Of a DNA stretch of 64,000 bases, positions 18,008 through 26,217 are shown piece by piece. A program made the translations under genes and the position numbers. A model generated the notes under the pieces. The model made no database searches. It worked only from the letters and a program-made list of their open reading frames with translations, and was not told the origin of the DNA. Position 1 is the stretch's first letter. Every line of letters begins with the position of its first letter. The stretch comes from Desulforamulus reducens MI-1 (GTDB lineage Bacteria > Bacillota > Desulfotomaculia > Desulfotomaculales > Desulfotomaculaceae), in the NCBI RefSeq assembly GCF_000016165.1, contig NC_009253.1, positions 3,544,105 through 3,608,104 on the forward strand. Direction: 5' to 3'.

Positions 18008-19096
18008 TTATGCCCCCTTCCTTCTGAATAGGTCTAAGGGATTCGTTGCAATGGTCAAAATACCGAACGCCATCACGATCGCGGCTGCCCATGCGATAGG
18101 CGGCAGAGTCCAGCCTTCCATACCGACAAATACGCCGAGCACCAGCCAGCAGAAAAACGGTCCCCAGAAGGAATAAGCGCCGTTACAGGCCATCCCGAGC
18201 GCAGCGCCGCACATGCTGTTACCCTTATACCATAGGCTGTAGGCGAATACGGCAAAAAAGCCGCTGACCACAAACCAAATGATGGCAGGTCCGCTGGTAA
18301 CGGCTTGTACCACCAGTGAAGGAGCCAGGCCAATATTTCCCGCCAACATCGCCATAATCGGAACCAGGATAATCAGATTGGAAAGACCGGACGTGCTCTG
18401 ACGGATGGTAATCCCAATCTCGTAGTCGATCATGGAAGTTCCGTAACCTGCAATACAGCCTTCCAGACCCCAGCAGAAGGCACAGATGAAAGCGATACAG
18501 ATTCCGAGAAGTAGGTTTGGCGGCGCATCGGCACTCATGCTGGTGCTGCCGATCATCAGAGCAGCGGTGAAGCAGATTGCAATACCAAGCAGCATACGAG
18601 GAGTCAGCTTTTGCTTGAATAAGATTCTGGCCATGATTGCCCCGATGGCAGGACAAAGAGCAGTGATTGGAATTACGATAGAACCAGCCATTTGAAGGGC
18701 AACAACATATGCGGTGCTGGCAATCGGTCCTCCCAGCAGGGCGGCAAAGACCATCACTCTGCCCGGTTTTGTTTTCAGCGTCCTGAAGAAGTCGCCCAGC
18801 TTTCCTTTGAAAGCGGCAATCCCGATGCACCAAAGGGCACTGATGGTGTCGTTCAGCGCACTCCCCAGCGCCCCGAGCATGTACGTAATCACAAAGGCTG
18901 ACAGAGCGGCATTATTTACACCATACCAGTCCGCCCAGACTCCATTCGCCATACCCAAGGTCAAAAATGCGGAATAAAGACCGTAAAACATGCCGGAAAG
19001 AATAGCGACGGTAACTCCCTTTTTAAAAAAATTAGATGATAGCTTTTTTTTCTCAGCAACCGCAGTTGCATTCGCAGAGGATAAAGTGTTGTTCAT
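18008..19096 (-). CDS. DMT-superfamily (EamA-type) transporter
   Basis: 362 aa. About ten hydrophobic segments in two similar halves, with a polar Lys-rich N-terminus and a positively charged C-terminus (DLFRRKGA). Drug/metabolite transporter fold. Position inside the choline BMC operon suggests that it imports choline or exports trimethylamine or ethanol; the substrate is inference. ATG 19094-19096 preceded by AAAAGGAG was preferred to an ATG six codons earlier. Noticeably higher G+C than the flanking genes, and bounded by a direct repeat, both consistent with a later insertion. Confidence 0.82.
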   Translation of the reverse strand: MNNTLSSANATAVAEKKKLSSNFFKKGVTVAILSGMFYGLYSAFLTLGMANGVWADWYGVNNAALSAFVITYMLGALGSALNDTISALWCIGIAAFKGKLGDFFRTLKTKPGRVMVFAALLGGPIASTAYVVALQMAGSIVIPITALCPAIGAIMARILFKQKLTPRMLLGIAICFTAALMIGSTSMSADAPPNLLLGICIAFICAFCWGLEGCIAGYGTSMIDYEIGITIRQSTSGLSNLIILVPIMAMLAGNIGLAPSLVVQAVTSGPAIIWFVVSGFFAVFAYSLWYKGNSMCGAALGMACNGAYSFWGPFFCWLVLGVFVGMEGWTLPPIAWAAAIVMAFGILTIATNPLDLFRRKGA

Positions 19097-19155
19097 AGAA
19101 AAACTCCTTTTCATTTAGTTTTGATTAGGCCGCTGTTCCACTACTCACCATGATA

Positions 19156-19531
19156 TATGAACCCCAATGCGTCATTTTTCTCTACGCGGATTCTCCTTCC
19201 AAAATAGTCAATGTCTATTCCGCATCGATGTCATGTTTCGAAACAATCTTGCCTACCCGGCTGATGGGGCGCGGCATGACATGGGCGGCTGTCAGTTCGC
19301 CAATGGCTGCTGCCGCTGCTGCACCACTTTCTACAGCTGACCTCACTGCTGCCACATCGCCTTTAACCATGACCGTGACCAGCGTGGAACCTATATTTTC
19401 ATAGGAAACAAGAGTAACGTCAGCAGTTTTACACATGACATCCGCTGCATAAATTGCCGGGACCATACCTCTTGTTTCAATAAGGCCCAATGCTTCTTCT
19501 CCAAAGTATTCCATCGAAACAACTCCTCTTT
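19156..19531. repeat. Direct repeat, right copy (about 370 bp)
   Basis: Second copy of the segment at 17274-17648, offset 1882-1883 bases. It includes the first codons of the 17013 shell gene as a dead remnant (19156-19185) and the whole intact BMC-H gene. Confidence 0.92.
19215..19514 (-). CDS. BMC-H hexameric shell protein (first gene of the operon)
   Basis: 99 aa. MEYFGEEALGLIETRGMVPA, GSTLVTVMVKGDVAAVRSAV and HVMPRPISRV mark a PduA/EutM-like hexamer. ATG 19512-19514 follows AGAGGAG by eight bases; a longer frame to 19562 has no better site. It is the promoter-proximal gene: its start is about 100 bases from the predicted promoter at 19618-19646. An almost identical, frameshifted copy lies at 17333-17631. 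Confidence 0.94.
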   Translation of the reverse strand: MEYFGEEALGLIETRGMVPAIYAADVMCKTADVTLVSYENIGSTLVTVMVKGDVAAVRSAVESGAAAAAAIGELTAAHVMPRPISRVGKIVSKHDIDAE

Positions 19532-19617
19532 CTATAGATCTTAGACTTCCAGGGATTGTCACTATTATCTTGTTTTCATCACCCGATAATTTGTTAGATA
19601 ATTTGTACTTTTATAAT

Positions 19618-19646
19618 ATCGTATGTAGAAAGAATTTTTTTGAAAA
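19618..19646 (-). promoter_or_regulatory. Predicted BMC operon promoter
   Basis: Read on the minus strand: TTTTCA (19641-19646), 17-base spacer, TACGAT (19618-19623). The same hexamers with the same 17-base spacer occur before the PHP-domain gene (22371-22399). The poor -35 box fits an activator-dependent promoter. Confidence 0.6.
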
Positions 19647-19703
19647 ATAAATATACATAATTAGCATTATTCTATCTAGAAAAATTTGGTTATTGTAATA
19701 AAA
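19636..19703 (-). promoter_or_regulatory. Shared upstream element, copy 1
   Basis: About 67 bases resembling 22389-22455 and 22460-22525. Conserved landmarks on the plus strand: TTTTTTTGAAAAAT, AGCATTATT, TATCT, TTGGTTATTGTA. It overlaps the -35 box and extends upstream, as expected for an activator site. Confidence 0.6.
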
Positions 19704-19772
19704 TGACTTTTTTGTATAATTGGGATAGAACTTTAAAATTCACTAATGCACACTTTAATCAGATTTTGCCAT

Positions 19773-19816
19773 AAAAAAAATAACAGATTAGGCTTCATGC
19801 CATATCTGTTATTTTT
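19773..19816 (-). terminator. Terminator of PHP-domain gene
   Basis: Inverted repeat AAAAAATAACAGAT / ATCTGTTATTTTTT with a short GC-containing loop, followed on the minus strand by a T-run. It lies about 65 bases after the stop of the PHP gene. Confidence 0.8.
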
Positions 19817-19880
19817 TCGCCTTTTTATATAGTACGAATACTATATCTATACATTATTTAATATCTAATATACATAGCAC

Positions 19881-22322
19881 CTATTGCATAGATGTTTTTG
19901 AAGCACCTGTAACATTTACCCAAACAGGATTTGTAACTGCATAATGTCCTTTTCCGTCAACGGCAACAAAACTATACCATGTGTTCTTTGTTGGTTTTAC
20001 ATTTAATGTATACTTAACAGCATCTTTTGTATTATTAAACTCTTTTGATGCAATAACCTTACCTTCGCTGTAAACATCAATACGAGTTAAGCCATTGACA
20101 GCTTGAATTTCTGTATCTAATGTATATTGTCCGTCAGCTTTTACCTGCTGTGTTGAACCAAACATTGTATTTGGTGCTGGTGTAAAGATAGGTCCCATTG
20201 TTACATAAGCATGACCTTCTTTTAATGCTTTAAGGTAATTTTCAGTTGTAACATTACCATCAATGTAAGCATAAATTCTAATTATACCAGGATATAACCC
20301 TGATGTTACATCGTGCTGGTCTGAACCAGCGCTTAAATATTTTTTGATACCTTTATTCCAGTAACCCATTGCAGCATCTAATGCTAATTTATCCATATTT
20401 TTTGCATCTGTTAAGTTAATTGTTGACTGTAATTCAAGAAAATCAAAATCTTCACTACCCTTATCATAGCCACCCCTAACTCCAGCTCTGTTTTTAAAGA
20501 AACCATAATCTGAATAAGGATGGTTAACAACTACTAATGCACCCATATCATGTCCTGCTTTGATAATTTCCGCTGGTGTAAAGTTCGCTGAAATTGGGTC
20601 TTTTGTATAGTCCATACCTAAAATACCCCAATGTCCCCAACCTGGAGAAACTTCCATGCTGGAAATAAAGGGTCTATTTCCTTCTTTTGCTAGAGCAGCA
20701 AGTTTAGCATTATTTCCAACTGAATCATGGTCAGATACAATATTAAGATCCAACTTGGCAGCAATTTGAGCTTTATATAATTCTCCAATAGGTGTTGCGC
20801 CATCACCCTTATCTGAATGCTGATGATTATCTGCGCAATACCATTTTTTAGAAGCAGTATCTACTAAGGTAGGAATTACAAACTTTTGTGTAAAAGTTTC
20901 ACCTGGTTTAATTGTTGCTGTAAACTCAACTGGTTGAGATTCATATTCACTTCCAAAAGTTGCTGTAAAAGTAACTGGTGTTTTAGGGGCAGCTACGTCA
21001 AATTCAGCTTTATGTGTTTTTGGATCTGAAAAGAATACAGTACCACCAAGAGATTTAACTGATGATTTAACCCCTGACACTTGAATTTTAAAGTCAATAG
21101 GTTCGTCCTTCTCATTTAAAGCTGTAATAACAGCCTTAGCTCCTTCCTTAACTGTAAAGTTTAAACTTGAATCTGCTGTTAAATTTACAGCTTGCGCATC
21201 TGAAGGAGTATATCCTTTAGCTTCAGCATAAATTTGATATTCATCTTTTGGTAATTTAAATTCAAAGTTACCTTTTTCATCTGTAAGTTCCCAAACCAAG
21301 GGTTGCATAATATCCTTTTTAACTATATCTGCTCCATGTGATTTTACAGTTTCTTTATATGTACCTTTTTTGTTTACAATTACATAAGCATTTTTTACAG
21401 CATTTCCCTTACTGTCTTTAACTGTACCTTTTACCGTGGCAGATTGAATTATTGTATCTTTTTCTATGCAACGTTCAATAATTGGTGTGGTTTCACCCTT
21501 ATCGGAAACTAAAATTTCTCCTGTATAAACATAGGTTTTTCCTGGTTCGATTGTACGGTTAATGTAAACATCCTTATATCCACTTGAACCTTTATATGAA
21601 TTTGCACCATCTAATTGTACGGAAACGGCATAATCTTTACCATAAGTTACAACAAAGTTTCCGAATTTTTCATTTACTTCTTTGTCGGCACCTATTCTAA
21701 TACCTGTTGTTTTTTTGTCTGGATAGTATCCAAATGGACCAAACATGTTAGCTGCTAATGTACTGATGGAATAGCCACTATATAAGTTTTCATAGGAATC
21801 ATTTCCTTGAGGATTTTCAACTGTTGTTTTTAATCCAATATAATTTTTACCATCTTCTAATGTATACTCAATGGTAACATTTAAAGGTAATTTATGTCCT
21901 GCTGTCCAATATCTTGTTTTAGCAGTAACAACGACTTTCTTGTTATCTTTTTTGTATGTAATATCTTTTGCTGGTACTTTTAGTAAATTTTCATTATTAA
22001 ATGAGCCTGTAGCTGTCCAAAAATCATTTAAGAACTCAATATCGTTAACTAAATCGACTCCGAATTTTCCATTTTTCATAACGGCAACGTCAAGGATACT
22101 TCCATTTGTCATATTCCAGTAGTTATTTGTTCCCACCGCAAATGAAGCTGCAATTTTATCATTGTAGATTGTGAAATCATCTTTGTGCATAGCCATACCT
22201 TGATCAATTGGTGTAGGACCATTAATAATTCCAACCTCTGCCATAGCTGGTGTAGCTAATAACACTAAACACAATGCACAAACACTAAATAATGCAAATA
22301 ATTTTGTTTTCTTAAAATTCAT
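19881..22322 (-). CDS. Secreted PHP-domain metallohydrolase, CehA/McbA-like
   Basis: 813 aa. Signal peptide at 1-28 (KKTKLFALFSVCALCLVLLA ... AMA). Residues about 30-290 are a beta-rich region, about 295-400 a carboxypeptidase-regulatory-like domain (GTVKDSKGNAVKNAYVIV), and about 490-710 a PHP metal-binding domain with DNHQHSDKGD, VSDHDSVG, SSMEVSPGWGHW and VVNHPYSDYG, followed by a C-terminal Ig-like part. PHP/CehA proteins are metal-dependent esterases or phosphoesterases. Its promoter matches that of the choline BMC operon, so it may release choline or phosphocholine from lipids or polymers outside the cell; this is inference. Much more AT-rich than the BMC genes. Confidence 0.82.
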   Translation of the reverse strand: MNFKKTKLFALFSVCALCLVLLATPAMAEVGIINGPTPIDQGMAMHKDDFTIYNDKIAASFAVGTNNYWNMTNGSILDVAVMKNGKFGVDLVNDIEFLNDFWTATGSFNNENLLKVPAKDITYKKDNKKVVVTAKTRYWTAGHKLPLNVTIEYTLEDGKNYIGLKTTVENPQGNDSYENLYSGYSISTLAANMFGPFGYYPDKKTTGIRIGADKEVNEKFGNFVVTYGKDYAVSVQLDGANSYKGSSGYKDVYINRTIEPGKTYVYTGEILVSDKGETTPIIERCIEKDTIIQSATVKGTVKDSKGNAVKNAYVIVNKKGTYKETVKSHGADIVKKDIMQPLVWELTDEKGNFEFKLPKDEYQIYAEAKGYTPSDAQAVNLTADSSLNFTVKEGAKAVITALNEKDEPIDFKIQVSGVKSSVKSLGGTVFFSDPKTHKAEFDVAAPKTPVTFTATFGSEYESQPVEFTATIKPGETFTQKFVIPTLVDTASKKWYCADNHQHSDKGDGATPIGELYKAQIAAKLDLNIVSDHDSVGNNAKLAALAKEGNRPFISSMEVSPGWGHWGILGMDYTKDPISANFTPAEIIKAGHDMGALVVVNHPYSDYGFFKNRAGVRGGYDKGSEDFDFLELQSTINLTDAKNMDKLALDAAMGYWNKGIKKYLSAGSDQHDVTSGLYPGIIRIYAYIDGNVTTENYLKALKEGHAYVTMGPIFTPAPNTMFGSTQQVKADGQYTLDTEIQAVNGLTRIDVYSEGKVIASKEFNNTKDAVKYTLNVKPTKNTWYSFVAVDGKGHYAVTNPVWVNVTGASKTSMQ

Positions 22323-22370
22323 AGCTATACCCCTCCCGTTTAATTATTTGACAATTCGTTAATTTATAAT

Positions 22371-22399
22371 ATCGTATACGAAAACGTTTTTTTTGAAAA
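22371..22399 (-). promoter_or_regulatory. Predicted promoter of PHP-domain gene
   Basis: Minus strand TTTTCA (22394-22399), 17-base spacer, TACGAT (22371-22376), followed by ATTATAA exactly as before the BMC operon. Confidence 0.6.
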
Positions 22400-22525
22400 A
22401 TCAATATATAAATAAGGATTATTATATCTTAGTAAAATTAGCCATTGTACTAAAGAGATTTTTTTGGAAAATTAATACAAAATTGACATTGTTAAATCTT
22501 ATTGAAATTGGTTATTGTACTAAAG
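22389..22525 (-). promoter_or_regulatory. Shared upstream element, tandem copies 2 and 3
   Basis: Copies at 22389-22455 and 22460-22525, 71 bases apart. Both end ATTGTACTAAAG on the plus strand and share TTTTTTGRAAAAT and a TATCTT/AATCTT core with copy 1 at 19636. A repeated site of this size suggests binding of a dimeric activator, for example the response regulator at the left edge of the window. Confidence 0.6.
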
Positions 22526-22753
22526 ATATTTTTTAAAAAATCGAGACTAGTTTCTCTTTCCAAGTTGAGCTATCTCTAACGTAAAAAGCTGTCCCTATAA
22601 TAATACAGTGGCTGAAACAACCTTCAAAATATAAATCCAATGCAGGGTTAGTCCTAATATGTCAGCCCATGCATTGATTTTGTTATTTTTTTTTGCTAAA
22701 GTATATTAACAATAATCCTAAAATCCAAGTTAGTATTCTTGGTGGAGTTATAT

Positions 22754-23668
22754 ATGAGAATGGAAGAATTAGTCCAAGAAAAGCTGTGCCAGGCTTTTCA
22801 CGATGAAAGCATTGTATTCGACAAATCCCGCTTTGCCGGGGGACTTACCAATTACAACTACATAATGAACATTAAGGGCATCGAATATGTTGTTAGACAA
22901 CCCGGTGGCATGACGGAACAGATTATTGATCGGAAAATTGAAAGGGTCAATAATAATATTGCCTCAGAGTTCGGCGTGAACTCTGATTGCATTTACTTTG
23001 ACGAAAATAGCGGAGTCAAAATAAGCATACACATAAAAAATAGCCAAAACATGGCTCAGGCTGATCCTAGTTCCCCACAAAACCTGGAATCTGTTTCCGA
23101 TATAATGAAAAAAATACATTCATTCCCAAAACATTTTTTAAACTGTTTTGATTGGCAAACAGAATTGTCTAAATACGAACGGATTATCCAACAACAACGT
23201 GGCGACTTTTTCTTTGATTACACAACCCTAAAGGAACAATTAATCACTTTTGTCCAAAAAAACATTAAAAGTACAATCTTAGCCCCCTGTCACAATGACA
23301 CAGTACCTGAAAACTTTATTATTGACGACACCGGCAGAACATATCTTATAGACTGGGAATATTCTGGAATGAACGATCCCTGTTGGGATGTGGCAGCCTA
23401 CATTCTTGAATCCAAACTATCAGTAGAAGCTATCAACCATTTAATTCAGAGCTACTTCAGCCATCCACTGACCCCTACGGAAGAATTAAAAATAAAAAGC
23501 TTTATGATGGCACAAGATTTACTCTGGACAGCCTGGGCTTTAATCAGACATTACAATGGCGATGACTTTCTTGAATACTGCTGTATTAGATATGAACGCT
23601 TTCGGAAAAACATCAAAGCAATGACCAAATCACCCCATTGTTCCATTGCCAACATGGTCATGAGTTAA
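22754..23668 (+). CDS. Choline/ethanolamine kinase-like phosphotransferase (LicA/APH fold)
   Basis: 304 aa, aminoglycoside-phosphotransferase fold. The catalytic and metal motifs are PCHNDTVPENFII and YLIDWEYSGMNDPCWDVA, the latter typical of choline kinases; the N-lobe includes YVVRQPGG. It should phosphorylate choline or a similar amino alcohol using ATP. Start set at ATG 22754-22756, six bases after GGTGGAG; a TTG frame from 22739 would include the RBS. Its position next to the BMC locus suggests a second fate for choline, or that it handles choline released by the PHP protein. Confidence 0.85.
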   Translation: MRMEELVQEKLCQAFHDESIVFDKSRFAGGLTNYNYIMNIKGIEYVVRQPGGMTEQIIDRKIERVNNNIASEFGVNSDCIYFDENSGVKISIHIKNSQNMAQADPSSPQNLESVSDIMKKIHSFPKHFLNCFDWQTELSKYERIIQQQRGDFFFDYTTLKEQLITFVQKNIKSTILAPCHNDTVPENFIIDDTGRTYLIDWEYSGMNDPCWDVAAYILESKLSVEAINHLIQSYFSHPLTPTEELKIKSFMMAQDLLWTAWALIRHYNGDDFLEYCCIRYERFRKNIKAMTKSPHCSIANMVMS

Positions 23669-23902
23669 ACCTCCTTTTTTCTTAGCTAGATTCTTGGCTG
23701 CTAGACCAACCGACAAATTGGCTGACGCCATACCCTAAAGGGCATGAGGGCTTTTGGCGTCAGTTTTAGTTTACCCCTTATAGATATCAGAAAGTTATAT
23801 ATTCTCTGATGCGCCAAAAGCTGAGCAAGCTTCAACCCGCATTATAAAAGGGTTGAGGCTTATATTTGAATTGATAAGCTGGCTACAGGAGGATGATAAA
23901 TA
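23669..23902. other. Leader region of SMR gene with two hairpins
   Basis: Contains one copy of the dispersed repeat (23718-23815), with a perfect CTGACGCC / GGCGTCAG stem, and a second hairpin, GCTTCAACCC / GGGTTGAGGC (about 23829-23859), shortly before the SMR start codon. It does not match a guanidine riboswitch that I can recognise. Confidence 0.5.
23718..23815. repeat. Dispersed intergenic repeat, copy A
   Basis: Shares the block GACAAATTGGCTGACGCCAT followed by ACCC with copies at 35942 and 38442. The second half (TTACCCCTTATAGATATCAG then AAAGTT) matches copy C. Confidence 0.7.
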
Positions 23903-24283
23903 ATGGCTTATCTATACTTAATACTGGCAATCTTATGTGAACTTATTGGGACATCCCTACTTAAAGCTTCTGCAGGTTTTTCAAAGCTATTCCCTACTTT
24001 GGGGTTGCTTGTAAGTTTTTCCTTAGCTTTTTTCTTTTTGTCTTTATCACTTAAAACAATCCCATTAAATTTAGCCTATGCCATCTGGTCTGGTTTAGGA
24101 ACAATAGCAACTGTCATCATCTCAATTTTAATCTGGCAGGAACGGGTAAATATTGCCAGTATTACAGGAATTTCCTTAATTATTGTTGGGGTTATAATAT
24201 TAAATCTTTATGGACCCGGACATAGTGAGTCTGCTAATACGGATTATCAAGTTAATGAAAATAGCAATAACTTTTCAAACTAA
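23903..24283 (+). CDS. Small multidrug resistance (SMR/EmrE-type) transporter
   Basis: 126 aa with four membrane helices. The essential glutamate is present at residue 13 (LCELIGTS) and helix 3/4 motifs are standard (YAIWSGLGTIATVIISILIW). A hydrophilic tail of about 20 residues follows. SMR proteins exchange protons for quaternary ammonium compounds, guanidinium or similar cations; next to choline genes it could move choline, trimethylamine-related cations or betaine. RBS AGGAGGATG upstream. Two hairpins in the leader suggest regulation. Confidence 0.9.
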   Translation: MAYLYLILAILCELIGTSLLKASAGFSKLFPTLGLLVSFSLAFFFLSLSLKTIPLNLAYAIWSGLGTIATVIISILIWQERVNIASITGISLIIVGVIILNLYGPGHSESANTDYQVNENSNNFSN

Positions 24284-24334
24284 CGGATAAACAATAGTTA
24301 AAGAATGATTACTGGTATGATTCCAACAAACAAA

Positions 24335-24368
24335 AAAGAGATAATTCTATCCTTTGAATTATCTCTTT
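24335..24368. terminator. Bidirectional terminator between SMR gene and hydA
   Basis: AAAGAGATAATTC / GAATTATCTCTTT with a 8-base loop, A/T-tracts on both sides, in a convergent intergenic gap. Confidence 0.8.
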
Positions 24369-24418
24369 CCCACTATAATAATCAACTGCCAATACTATAT
24401 AAACTGTTGTCGCTCAAT

Positions 24419-26203
24419 CTAAATTCTTTCTCTTTCCTCAAAATGAGTATGGAGAAGTTCATGTGCCAGTTTGCCAAAGGGCTCTCCCAGGTAATTCTTA
24501 TAAAGCTCCAGTATCTCTTTATTTTCGTGAGATTTTCTTACTTTTTTCCTTCTATCCTCTTCATAAATAGCTTCTCTGCGTTTTTTGATAATCTCATGGT
24601 TACCATGGTGGTAAGGTTGTCCCCCTCCAGCAATACAGCCACCGGGGCAAGCCATGATTTCAATGGCATGATAATCGGCTCTTCCATCCCTAATATCCTC
24701 TAGAATATGCCGCGCATTACCCAGACCGCTGGCAATTCCTATTTTAAGCTCCTGATCACCAATTTTTACAGTAGCCCTACGAACACCTTCCATTCCCCTT
24801 AACTCCTCAAACTCAACCCTATCAAGGGGTTTACCTGTCATCCATTCAGAAGCGGTACGGAGGGCGGCTTCAATGACTCCCCCGGCAGTACCAAATATAA
24901 CTGATGCACCAGTTGATTCTCCCAGTGGACTGTCAAATTCGCTATCCGGCAGTTTGACAAATTCAATTCCGGCTTCCTTGATCATAGCTCCCAATTCACG
25001 GGTTGTAATAACAATATCCACATTGTTATGTGCGTCCTTCGTAAGTTCCGGCCGTTTTGCCTCTGCTTTTTTGGCTATACAGGGCATCACCGATACTACC
25101 ACAATATTGTCAGGATCCAACCCATTTTTCTCTGCATAATAAGTTTTGGCAATGGTGCCAAACATAATGTGTGGTGACTTACAGGTAGAAGGAACATGAA
25201 TCAACTCTGGAAATTGGTGCTCAATAAACTTGACCCAGGCGGGACAGCAGTTTGTCAGTATTGGTAATGTTTTATTGTTTTTGAGGCGATAAATAAGCTC
25301 CGATGCCTCCTCCATTATAGTAAGGTCTGCTCCAAAATCCGTATCAAATACTTCATCAAATCCCATACGTTTGAGAGCAGTTACCATTTTACCAGTAACA
25401 ACGGTCCCGGCTTCCATGCCGAAAAGTTCTCCCAGTGCAACACGTACTGCAGGGGCAGTTTGGACTATCACATGCTTATCAGGATCATTGATGGCTTCCC
25501 AAACCTTATCGGTGTGATAGACCTCGGTAAGGGCTGCTGTGGGACAAACCATTACGCATTGTCCGCAGTAGGTACAAGAAGACTCCACCATGGGGATATT
25601 GGCAAAGGGACCAACAAAAGCATTAAAGCCACGTCCGATGCCTGAAAGAATTCCACAGGTCTGCACCTCATTGCATGCAGTCTCACAGCGCCTGCAATAG
25701 ATACACTTGTTGGCATCCTTAACAATAGCATCGCTGGACATATCCTTAGGATAGTCCATCCTTTCACCTTCCCAACGAATCTTTCTTACATTCAGTTCAT
25801 CTGCAAGGGCCTGCAGCTCACATTCCAGGTTTTTGGGACATGTGAAACATTCATTAGGGTGGTTGGATAAAAGCAGTTCCACTGCCATTCTTCTAGCTTG
25901 GATAGCCCGGATGGTGTCGGTCCGTACCATCATTCCCTCTTGTACTTTGGTAACACAGGAGGGTACTAGTTTATTTCGATTATTCCTTGCATCTACCAGT
26001 TCCACCATACACACTCTGCAGGAAGCAGTTTTATTGTATAATTGAAAGTCATGCAGGTCTAGATGGCACAAAGTAGGGATTTTGACACCCGCTTCATGGG
26101 CTGCCTCTAGAATGGTTATTCCTTCGGGTACAGTCAACTCCTGGTCATTGATACTGACATGTATCTTTCTTTTATTTTCATGATTATCCTGGTTATCCGG
26201 CAT
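24419..26203 (-). CDS. hydA: [FeFe] hydrogenase catalytic subunit
   Basis: 594 aa. N-terminal [2Fe-2S] ferredoxin domain (LCHLDLHDF, SCRVCMVEL), a His/Cys cluster segment, two [4Fe-4S] motifs (CIYCRRCETACN, CTYCGQCVMVCP), then the H-cluster domain: TNCCPAW (L1), MPCIAKKAEAKRPE (L2), MACPGGCIAGGGQP (L3), followed by the small-subunit-like tail. L1 has Asn where most enzymes have Ser (TSCCPxW). With HydB and HydC it should form a soluble NAD(P)-linked, probably electron-bifurcating hydrogenase. Lies 14 bases after hydB. Confidence 0.95.
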   Translation of the reverse strand: MPDNQDNHENKRKIHVSINDQELTVPEGITILEAAHEAGVKIPTLCHLDLHDFQLYNKTASCRVCMVELVDARNNRNKLVPSCVTKVQEGMMVRTDTIRAIQARRMAVELLLSNHPNECFTCPKNLECELQALADELNVRKIRWEGERMDYPKDMSSDAIVKDANKCIYCRRCETACNEVQTCGILSGIGRGFNAFVGPFANIPMVESSCTYCGQCVMVCPTAALTEVYHTDKVWEAINDPDKHVIVQTAPAVRVALGELFGMEAGTVVTGKMVTALKRMGFDEVFDTDFGADLTIMEEASELIYRLKNNKTLPILTNCCPAWVKFIEHQFPELIHVPSTCKSPHIMFGTIAKTYYAEKNGLDPDNIVVVSVMPCIAKKAEAKRPELTKDAHNNVDIVITTRELGAMIKEAGIEFVKLPDSEFDSPLGESTGASVIFGTAGGVIEAALRTASEWMTGKPLDRVEFEELRGMEGVRRATVKIGDQELKIGIASGLGNARHILEDIRDGRADYHAIEIMACPGGCIAGGGQPYHHGNHEIIKKRREAIYEEDRRKKVRKSHENKEILELYKNYLGEPFGKLAHELLHTHFEERERI

Positions 26204-26217
26204 TTTTACACCTCCCC

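Larger units (their letters stand above)
19515..19880. other. Regulatory intergenic region upstream of BMC operon
   Basis: 366 bases, very AT-rich. It holds the predicted BMC promoter (19618-19646), one copy of the shared upstream element (19636-19703) and the terminator of the PHP-domain gene (19773-19816). No coding sequence seen. Confidence 0.75.
22323..22753. other. Intergenic region with tandem regulatory repeats
   Basis: 431 bases between divergently transcribed PHP and phosphotransferase genes. Left part: PHP promoter and two tandem copies of the shared element (period 71 bases). Bases 22540-22740 are AT-rich with no gene; the RBS GGTGGAG (22741-22747) of the rightward gene ends it. 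Confidence 0.7.

Noticed and set aside
23718..23861. Guanidine riboswitch ahead of the SMR gene
   Set aside because: The known guanidine motifs (for example ACGR-loop hairpins) are not visible, and the first half is a dispersed repeat found before unrelated genes.
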